This document shows positions 6,608-11,148 of a DNA stretch of 11,148 nt, one piece after another. The stretch comes from Caryophanales bacterium UBA782 (GTDB taxonomy: Bacteria > Bacillota_I > Bacilli_A > RFN20 > CAG-826): the NCBI GenBank assembly GCA_002296455.1, contig DBJG01000022.1, positions 882 through 12,029 of the forward strand. The letters run 5' to 3'. Under the pieces are notes generated by a model that did no database searches, was not told the origin of the DNA, and saw only the letters and a program-made list of their open reading frames with translations. The stretch's first letter is position 1. Each line of letters opens with the position of its first letter. The translations under genes and the position numbers were made by a program.

Positions 6608-6622
6608 GGCATAATTATTGCA

Positions 6623-7507
6623 ATGAGCAAGATTGTTGTTATTGGTGCAAGCAATATCGACACAAGTTACTATGTGCCCGTTTTGCCTCGCCCTGGCGAA
6701 AGCGTCCATTGTGTTTCAAAGCGGATGTCATCTTTAGGCGGAAAAGGGCTCAATCAGGCAGTAGCGGTATCACGCGCAGGTGGGGATGTCGCCTTTTTTG
6801 GCTGCATCGGTAATGACGAAGAAGGACGTAGAATTGAACATGAATTAAATAAGGAATCCCTTTCCCTTCATCTTCAAAAAATGGATGCCCCCACGGGATC
6901 TGCGACGATACTTGTCGAAGAAAGCGGCGAGAATGAAGTCATCGTGGATTCTGGCGCGAACGCTTATTTGGATGTATCGCTTCTAGAAAAGAATATTGAT
7001 TTATTTGAGTCGTGTTCTTTCATTCTCTTACAAAACGAAATGCCTTTTCCTTCCAATGAATGGATATTCAGAAAATACGGGAGAAAGAAACGCATTCTTT
7101 ATAATCCATCCCCTCTTTGTGATATCCCGAATGAGTTATATTCGTTCCTCGATACGCTTATTGTCAATGAAATCGAAGCCAACACTTTAGCGAATTGCTC
7201 TCATTCCCGCGAGGCGGCAAAAAAGCTTCTTTCTTTTGGAGTTAAACGTGTTTTGATGACCGCAGGAAAACACGGCTCCTATCTTTTTGAAGGCAACGAA
7301 ACCAAATACGTAGAAGCTTCAAATGTTCCGATCGTGGATACTGTCGGGGCGGGTGACACTTACGCTGGCTATTTTGTGGCGGCATTGTCAAAGGAATACT
7401 CTGTAGAAAAAGCAATGAAATTCGCTTCTCTTGCCGCAGGAAAATCCGTCACGAAGAAAGGTGCTTTCTCTTCAATTCCTTTCGCAAAGGACATCATACT
7501 TTTTTGA
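6623..7507 (+). CDS. PfkB-family sugar kinase, ribokinase-like
   Basis: The 294-aa protein belongs to the ribokinase/PfkB family, which phosphorylates sugars using ATP and Mg in the cytoplasm. Visible motifs are the N-terminal VVIGASNID (N11, D13, sugar contact), the first signature GGKGLNQAVAVSRAGG (39-54), NEIE (182-185, metal/phosphate), TAGKHGSYLF, and the second signature DTVGAGDTYAGYF (239-251) with catalytic Asp245. Near the end, GKSVTKKGAFSSIP matches the ribokinase pattern. Length is normal. The start is fixed by homology, although the ribosome binding site is poor. Ribose is the likeliest substrate, but another sugar or nucleoside cannot be excluded. It stands alone, divergent from the S10 operon, and no transporter or regulator gene is in the window. 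Confidence 0.9.
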   Translation: MSKIVVIGASNIDTSYYVPVLPRPGESVHCVSKRMSSLGGKGLNQAVAVSRAGGDVAFFGCIGNDEEGRRIEHELNKESLSLHLQKMDAPTGSATILVEESGENEVIVDSGANAYLDVSLLEKNIDLFESCSFILLQNEMPFPSNEWIFRKYGRKKRILYNPSPLCDIPNELYSFLDTLIVNEIEANTLANCSHSREAAKKLLSFGVKRVLMTAGKHGSYLFEGNETKYVEASNVPIVDTVGAGDTYAGYFVAALSKEYSVEKAMKFASLAAGKSVTKKGAFSSIPFAKDIILF

Positions 7508-7556
7508 TCAAATATCTTTTTAGGCAAACTTGATTAATTCGGCTTATTGTCCCCTA

Positions 7557-8063
7557 TTATTTCTTTTTCTTTTCAGGAACATACCATCTGAATTTCGGGT
7601 CTTTTTTCCTCTGTTCCTCAAACCACGCCTTTTTTTCGTTGAAAGACATCATATATGGACTTGGTTTTTCATCCGGAGCATCTTCGAAGCCTGTGTCTTC
7701 CCAACCACAAACGGGGCATATGTCAGACGATAGGGAGTCTTTAAAAGTATATTCGCCGCATACAGGGCATTTATGCGGTTCTGGTTCGCCAACAAAGTCT
7801 AAGTAGTATTGCCATTTTTTGTTTTCCTTGATCTTCGCCTTGTACCACTTTTTGTATTGGTTCAGGGACATCTCGTTCGACTGGTTCTCGAGGTCGGGGT
7901 CTTCGGTCTGCTCGAGGTCGTAATACCACCCGCAGCGAGAGCATTGTACCGAATTCGGTGTCATCCCGAGTTGTTCGATGTGGACATCGTCCAGCTCGGA
8001 AAAATAGAATCTGCCGCATACCGGGCACAGCATCGGCTTTATTTGCTTTGCGTTTTTATCCAT
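7557..8063 (-). CDS. Protein with two tandem CPCC-type Cys4 zinc modules
   Basis: The 168-aa product contains two copies of the same module. The first has C13-P-V-C16-G and C41-S-R-C44-GW followed by MSLNQYKKWY (65-74). The second has C99-P-V-C102-G and C116-P-V-C119-GWED followed by MSFNEKKAWF (139-148). Four Cys per module suggest one zinc each. The second module resembles the small cysteine-rich CPCC family of bacteria, whose function is not established. The protein is charged, has no signal peptide or membrane segment, and ends EKKKK. AAGGAAA precedes ATG 8063. The gene overlaps the small ORF upstream by 25 nt, implying coupled translation. It may be an immunity or regulatory partner; this is inference only. 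Confidence 0.8.
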   Translation of the reverse strand: MDKNAKQIKPMLCPVCGRFYFSELDDVHIEQLGMTPNSVQCSRCGWYYDLEQTEDPDLENQSNEMSLNQYKKWYKAKIKENKKWQYYLDFVGEPEPHKCPVCGEYTFKDSLSSDICPVCGWEDTGFEDAPDEKPSPYMMSFNEKKAWFEEQRKKDPKFRWYVPEKKKK

Positions 8064-8284
8064 ATCGTAATTTCCTTGCCTTTCTTATTAGTATAAGTGA
8101 ATTGTTTCCTCACGCGATAATACGAAATAACATAACCATCCGCCGACACGATCGCTACTCGTCCATCACGCGGGTCGTACTTATAGGTAGTTCCATTTAC
8201 ATCCACTGCACTTTTGTAATGCTTCCTATCGATTTCGTTGGCGAAGTGAACCGCTTTGGCGGCGTATTTTAAAAGATTAAACAC
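8039..8284 (-). CDS. Small unrecognised protein, GTG start, possibly a 5'-truncated gene
   Basis: The frame ends at TAA 8041-8039, inside the next gene. Its only ATG (8314) lies within the phosphoketolase terminator and has no ribosome binding site. GTG 8284 has GGAGG 11 nt upstream and is preferred, giving 81 aa. The sequence starts with a helical stretch (FNLLKYAAKAVHFANEIDRKHY), then short strands typical of a compact alpha+beta domain: VDVNGTTYKYDPRDGRVAIV, then DGYVISYYRVRKQF. It is basic. I do not recognise the family with confidence. The layout, a short basic domain without delivery region overlapping a conserved partner, recalls detached toxin C-terminal domains with immunity genes. 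It could equally be a remnant of a longer gene. Confidence 0.5.
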   Translation of the reverse strand: MFNLLKYAAKAVHFANEIDRKHYKSAVDVNGTTYKYDPRDGRVAIVSADGYVISYYRVRKQFTYTNKKGKEITIWIKTQSK

Positions 8285-8290
8285 AATTGA

Positions 8291-8314
8291 AAAGCCCTCC
8301 GTTTTGGAGGGCAT
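8291..8314 (-). terminator. Intrinsic terminator of the phosphoketolase gene
   Basis: In minus-strand RNA, GCCCTCC (8312-8306), loop AAAAC and GGAGGGC (8300-8294) form a perfect 7-bp GC-rich stem followed by UUUU. It starts about 20 nt after the xfp stop codon. The 3' arm contains GGAGG, which may double as the ribosome binding site of the small ORF that follows. If so, the hairpin would mask it. Confidence 0.85.
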
Positions 8315-8332
8315 TTTAATGAAATAACGTGC

Positions 8333-10711
8333 TTATTTTTTCTTCCATTTCCAGTCCGCGATTTCAGGCATATCGAGGCCAACGCTATGGATATATTGCT
8401 TATGTTCGACAAGCTTATCAGCCATCTTTTGATAGAGATAGCTTCCTTTGTTGCCGAGGCTCGGAAGATGGAGCAAAACATCTTGTACCAAATGGTAACG
8501 ATCAATTTCGTTTTGAACGCGCATGTCAAATGGAGTGGTGATGGTTCCTTCTTCGCGATATCCATGAACGGAAATGTTTTGGTTATTGCGGCTATAAGTA
8601 AATTCATGAATCAATGTCGGATAGCCATGGAAATTGAAGATGATTGGCTTATCTTTCGTAAAGAGCATATCGTATTGCTCGTTGCTTAAGCCATGGGGGT
8701 GATCGGTATTCGGTTGGAGACGGAAAAGGTCCACCACGTTGATAAAACGAATCTTCAAAGAAGGGAGCTCTTCATTAAGGATTTGCGTTGCGGCAAGTGC
8801 CTCAAGTGTTGGCGTTTCGCCTGCGCAAGCGATAACGACATCCGGCTCTTCTCCTTGGTCGTTGCTCGCCCAGTTCCAGATCGATACGCCTTCCGTGCAG
8901 TGACGAATCGCTTCGTCCATGCTAAGCCACTGTGGACGAGGATGCTTGCTTGCAATGATGACGTTCACGTAATTCTTCGTTTTTAAGCAATGGTTCATCG
9001 TGCTAAGTAAGCAGTTGGCATCCGGTGGCAAATATAAGCGGACAACGTCTGCTTTTTTATTCGCGATATGGTCCATGAAACCTGGGTCTTGATGCGTGAA
9101 GCCATTATGGTCTTGCTGCCAGACATTGCTCGATAAAATCAAGTTCAAAGAGGCAATTTCCTCTCGCCATGGGAGTTGATTGCAAACCTTGAGCCATTTC
9201 GCATGCTGAGCAACCATGGAGTCGATGATTCGAATAAACGCTTCATAACTTGCGAAGAAGCCATGACGCCCGGTCAATAAATACCCTTCTAGCCACCCTT
9301 CGCAAAGATGCTCGGAAAGCATGGAATCGATAACTCTTCCATCGCTAGCGAGGAATTCGTCGGTTGGGAGGCGGGTCGCATCAAACTGACGCTCCGTCGT
9401 CTCAAAAATGGAATTCAGGCGATTGGAAAGCGTTTCATCAGGGCCAAAGACACGGAAATTGCGGGATTCTTGATTGAGCTTAATGACATCGCGGATAAAT
9501 TTGCCAAGTTCCGTCATATCTTGGCCATCTTTAGAGCCGTGCGTTCCGATATCGAATGCGTAATCGCGGAAATCGGGCATGCGCAAATCACGAAGCAATT
9601 TCCCTCCGTTCGCGTGAGGATTGCTGCCGATTCTCTTATCACCTTTTGGTGCGAGTTCTTTTAGTTCCGGCTTCAATTTTCCATCCGCAGTGAATAACTC
9701 TTCTGGGCGATAGCTTCTTAGCCATTCTTCAAGTTGTTTCAAATGTTCTGGCTTTTCCATTCCAAGCGGGACCTGATGGGCGCGGAAGGAACCTTCCACA
9801 GGTTTGCCATCCACCACTTTTGGACCCGTCCATCCTTTTGGGGTGCGTAAGACAATCATCGGCCAAGTTGGTCGAGTAGAATCGCCTGTTTCGCGCGCAT
9901 GCTTTTGAATGGCGAGAATTTTCTCAATGACTTTATCCAATGTTTCTGCCATGAGGCGATGCATCGTCATTGGGTCATCGCCTTCGACAAAATAAGGCTC
10001 CCATCCCATGCCACGGAGATACATCTGAAGCTCTTCGTGAGGAATACGACTCAAAATCGTTGGGTTAGCGATTTTGTATCCGTTCAAATGGAGAATCGGA
10101 AGCACCGCCCCATCGGTGATCGGATTGAGGAATTTATTGCTTTGCCAAGAGGTCGCTAGAGGCCCGGTTTCCGCTTCGCCATCCCCTACGACGACCGTGG
10201 CGATGAGCCCTGGGTTATCGAAAACGGCCCCGAAAGCGTGGGCGATGCTATAGCCAAGCTCGCCACCTTCGTTAATGGATCCTGGAGTTTCAGGGGCGCA
10301 ATGAGAAGGCACTCCACCAGGGAAAGAGAATTGTTTGAAGAGTTTCTTCAGCCCAGCCTCGTCCTCGCTAATATTGGGGTACACTTCGCTATAAGTCCCC
10401 TCTAGATAATCATTCGCGATGAAAAAGTTGCCACCATGTCCTGGCCCGCTTAAAAGAATCATATCCAAATCGTAACGTTTGATTTCTCGATTCAAATGGA
10501 CGTAGACAAAGTTTTGCCCTGGGACAGTGCCCCAATGACCGACGATTTTCTTTTTAATATCATTCATCGTCAGGGGACGCTTGAGCAAAGGATCGTCTAG
10601 CAAATAAAGCTGCGCGGCACTTAAATAGTTCGCGGCACGCCAATAGGCGTTCATTTTCGTCAATAAGGAATCCGTAATCGGTCCCTTCTCTTCTATTTTC
10701 TCTTCTCTCAT
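8333..10711 (-). CDS. xfp: Xylulose-5-phosphate/fructose-6-phosphate phosphoketolase
   Basis: This thiamine-diphosphate enzyme splits xylulose-5-P with phosphate into acetyl phosphate and glyceraldehyde-3-P, and fructose-6-P into acetyl phosphate and erythrose-4-P. The 792-aa protein has the usual length (about 790-825). Motifs in order: [11 protein letters not shown] (58-68), LLSGPGHGG (86-94), family signature EGGELGY (148-154), and [23 protein letters not shown] (161-183), whose GDGE starts the ThDP/Mg site. Later come [15 protein letters not shown] and [13 protein letters not shown] in the second domain. AAGGAG precedes ATG 10711. It is a single gene with its own terminator, downstream of an IS end. 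With acetate kinase (not in the window) it would give ATP from pentoses. Confidence 0.97.
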   Translation of the reverse strand: MREEKIEEKGPITDSLLTKMNAYWRAANYLSAAQLYLLDDPLLKRPLTMNDIKKKIVGHWGTVPGQNFVYVHLNREIKRYDLDMILLSGPGHGGNFFIANDYLEGTYSEVYPNISEDEAGLKKLFKQFSFPGGVPSHCAPETPGSINEGGELGYSIAHAFGAVFDNPGLIATVVVGDGEAETGPLATSWQSNKFLNPITDGAVLPILHLNGYKIANPTILSRIPHEELQMYLRGMGWEPYFVEGDDPMTMHRLMAETLDKVIEKILAIQKHARETGDSTRPTWPMIVLRTPKGWTGPKVVDGKPVEGSFRAHQVPLGMEKPEHLKQLEEWLRSYRPEELFTADGKLKPELKELAPKGDKRIGSNPHANGGKLLRDLRMPDFRDYAFDIGTHGSKDGQDMTELGKFIRDVIKLNQESRNFRVFGPDETLSNRLNSIFETTERQFDATRLPTDEFLASDGRVIDSMLSEHLCEGWLEGYLLTGRHGFFASYEAFIRIIDSMVAQHAKWLKVCNQLPWREEIASLNLILSSNVWQQDHNGFTHQDPGFMDHIANKKADVVRLYLPPDANCLLSTMNHCLKTKNYVNVIIASKHPRPQWLSMDEAIRHCTEGVSIWNWASNDQGEEPDVVIACAGETPTLEALAATQILNEELPSLKIRFINVVDLFRLQPNTDHPHGLSNEQYDMLFTKDKPIIFNFHGYPTLIHEFTYSRNNQNISVHGYREEGTITTPFDMRVQNEIDRYHLVQDVLLHLPSLGNKGSYLYQKMADKLVEHKQYIHSVGLDMPEIADWKWKKK

Positions 10712-10731
10712 AAAAAGTCTCCTTGTTCAAT

Positions 10732-10737
10732 ACTATA
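10732..10737 (-). promoter_or_regulatory. Probable -10 box of the xfp promoter
   Basis: TATAGT on the minus strand lies 20-25 nt upstream of the xfp ATG and just before the ribosome binding site. The sequence 17 nt further upstream (AACAAA) is a poor -35 and is covered by an inverted repeat. The promoter may therefore need an activator or be weak by itself. Confidence 0.5.
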
Positions 10738-10746
10738 CCTTAAATG

Positions 10747-10756
10747 AAACCGGTTT
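10747..10756. promoter_or_regulatory. Palindrome AAACCGGTTT, LacI-type operator candidate
   Basis: A perfect 10-bp palindrome centred on CCGG sits in the spacer of the proposed xfp promoter, where a bound repressor would block RNA polymerase. LacI/CcpA-family operators commonly have a central CG flanked by AAAC/GTTT-like arms. The regulator is not in the window, so the family assignment is inference. Confidence 0.4.
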
Positions 10757-10772
10757 TGTTTGGCGAACAAAA
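10754..10772. promoter_or_regulatory. Inverted repeat TTTTGTT-5-AACAAAA over the xfp -35 region
   Basis: Seven-base perfect arms (10754-10760 and 10766-10772) flank TGGCG. The site overlaps the position where the -35 box should be and shares three bases with the AAACCGGTTT palindrome. It does not fit the CcpA cre consensus when aligned by eye. Two adjoining palindromes suggest that xfp is regulated. Confidence 0.4.
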
Positions 10773-10810
10773 TAAAAATCCCGTCTTCAAGGCGCGGTTT
10801 TCCGATCTGG

Positions 10811-10839
10811 ACTATAAGGCCGATTACTGGCAGGGGCAA
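10811..10839 (-). promoter_or_regulatory. Possible outward promoter at the IS end, pointing to xfp
   Basis: On the minus strand TTGCCC (10839-10834) and TATAGT (10816-10811) are exactly 17 nt apart, with four and five matches to the consensus boxes. Transcription would start near 10804, about 90 nt before the xfp ATG. The -35 box lies in the last codons of tnpA. IS ends are known to supply such promoters; activity here is inferred. Confidence 0.4.
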
Positions 10840-10849
10840 GCATGCCCCT
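10832..10849. mobile_element. Subterminal hairpin of the IS200/IS605-type element
   Basis: AGGGGCA (10832-10838), loop AGCA and TGCCCCT (10843-10849) form a perfect 7-bp stem at the 3' end of tnpA. IS200/IS605 elements carry such imperfect or perfect palindromes near their ends, which TnpA recognises as single-stranded hairpins. The exact cleavage site and element boundary cannot be fixed from this window; the right end probably lies between 10770 and 10832. Confidence 0.5.
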
Positions 10850-11106
10850 TCTTAAATCGCCCAATTGCCCTTGTCGCCCTTGCTTGCCCGTGAACGGGCC
10901 CCTTGTGCTTCTTCAGGCTTCGGCGATCCTCCATCTGGTCCTCGAGCTCCTGGTTCTTGATGTAGTTCTGGACGGTCTTCTTGTTGAGGCCTACGGTGCT
11001 CACGTAATACCCCTCGGGCCAGAAACGCCTGGCCCCGTAGTTGTATTTCAGGTTCGCGTGCTCGTCGAAGATCATGAGGCTCGTCTTGCCTTTCAGATGC
11101 CCCATG

Positions 11107-11130
11107 AAGCCCGAGACGGAGGGCTTTTTT
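11107..11130 (+). terminator. Terminator-like hairpin antisense to tnpA
   Basis: On the plus strand AAGCCC (11107-11112), an 8-nt loop and GGGCTT (11121-11126) are followed by four further T, the form of an intrinsic terminator. It lies inside the transposase coding region in the opposite sense, and its T-run is the A6 tract of the frameshift. IS200 elements are known for antisense RNA control and for transcription blockers, but which role applies here is inference. Confidence 0.4.
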
Positions 11131-11148
11131 CATGACCGCCACGGCTTC

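Larger units (their letters stand above)
6285..6622. other. Divergent intergenic region between the S10 promoter and the sugar kinase
   Basis: This AT-rich stretch has no credible gene of normal size. It holds the upstream part of the S10 promoter, a G7 run (6432-6438), the TTGTGCA repeat/palindrome and the tiny upstream ORFs before the kinase, each listed separately. No tRNA, rRNA or recognisable riboswitch was seen. No clear terminator is visible on either strand. Confidence 0.6.
10824..11148 (-). pseudogene. tnpA: IS200/IS605-family TnpA transposase, C-terminal part, frameshifted and cut by the window edge
   Basis: From 11105 leftwards the frame reads MGHLKGKTSLMIFDEHANLK, then YNYGARRFWPEGYYVSTVGLNKKTVQNYIKNQ. 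This is the C-terminal half of an IS200-type Y1 (HUH) transposase. The Tyr of NYIKNQ (codon 10964-10962) matches the catalytic tyrosine. Going upstream, this frame continues KKPSVSGF and then meets TGA at 11132-11130. A neighbouring frame holds the expected hydrophobic stretch EAVAVMKK. The two join only by a one-base change at the A6 run (11125-11130), so the gene looks broken, or is shifted in translation. The HUH histidine motif would lie beyond the window. After the usual end, about 19 basic residues (QARATRAIGRFKKGHACPCQ) run through the IS-end hairpin. The region is visibly GC-richer than its surroundings, consistent with transfer. Confidence 0.8.

Noticed and set aside
7502..7540. Possible terminator after the sugar kinase (TTTGATCAAA palindrome at the stop codon; distant ATCAA/TTGAT arms)
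   Set aside because: The palindrome leaves no loop, and the wider arms have five pairs with about 20 nt between. No GC-rich stem with a U-tract is present.
10780..10800. Possible terminator (CCG...CGG arms followed by T-runs) between the IS and xfp
   Set aside because: On the minus strand the stem has only three clean pairs and mismatches inside. It is too weak to claim, although a T-rich tract follows.
10852..11142. An Arg/Glu-rich 96-aa frame on the minus strand overlapping tnpA, and a 97-aa plus-strand frame opposite it
   Set aside because: Both are shadows of the GC-rich transposase frame: composition is that of shifted codons and there are no family motifs beyond the few residues (…VAVMKK) that belong to the transposase itself.
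1..11148. CRISPR array, tRNA or rRNA genes, prophage structural genes
   Set aside because: No regularly spaced repeats, no cloverleaf-like segment and no phage gene were seen on either strand.

Overview
The window suggests a low-to-moderate GC Bacillota/Mycoplasmatota-type bacterium, probably a deep-branching gut or rumen Bacilli lineage. This is inference from three things: the order of the ribosomal genes, strong AGGAGG-type ribosome binding sites before almost every gene, and Lys/Ala/Glu-rich tails on several ribosomal proteins, as seen in relatives of the Mollicutes. Trp is encoded by TGG and TGA ends the ribokinase gene, so the code is standard and not the mycoplasma code. No genus can be named from this sequence alone.

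Left region (1-6284, minus strand): a textbook S10-spc ribosomal protein operon, read leftwards from a strong sigma-A type promoter (TTGACT-17-TATAGT, 6256-6284). A roughly 145-nt leader rich in hairpins comes first, then rpsJ, rplC, rplD, rplW, rplB, rpsS, rplV, rpsC, rplP, rpmC, rpsQ, rplN and the first seven codons of rplX. Genes are tightly packed, with overlaps or gaps of 2-19 nt, except for a 67-nt gap between rplW and rplB. The striking feature is the tails: L22 and L23 carry long N-terminal Lys/Ala/Pro/Glu tails that share an exact 32-bp DNA repeat in the same reading frame, and L16 and S17 carry Glu/Ala-rich C-terminal tails.

Middle region (6285-8335): a divergent intergenic region holds a TTGTGCA tandem/palindrome site and two tiny upstream ORFs. 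It leads to a plus-strand ribokinase-like PfkB sugar kinase. Convergent to it, on the minus strand, is a two-gene unit: a short unrecognised ORF with no good ATG, whose best Shine-Dalgarno lies in the 3' arm of the preceding terminator, overlapping a protein made of two tandem CPCC-type Cys4 zinc modules. Its layout resembles an orphan toxin/immunity pair, but nothing in the sequence proves that.

Right region (8333-11148, minus strand): a full-length phosphoketolase (Xfp), which yields acetyl phosphate from xylulose-5-P or fructose-6-P, with a palindrome-rich promoter and its own intrinsic terminator. Upstream of it is the end of an IS200/IS605-type element whose tnpA continues past the window edge and appears frameshifted at an A6 run. 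A promoter-like pair (TTGCCC-17-TATAGT) at the IS end points towards xfp. The sugar kinase and phosphoketolase could together feed a pentose-to-acetyl-phosphate route, but they are on opposite strands and not in one operon.
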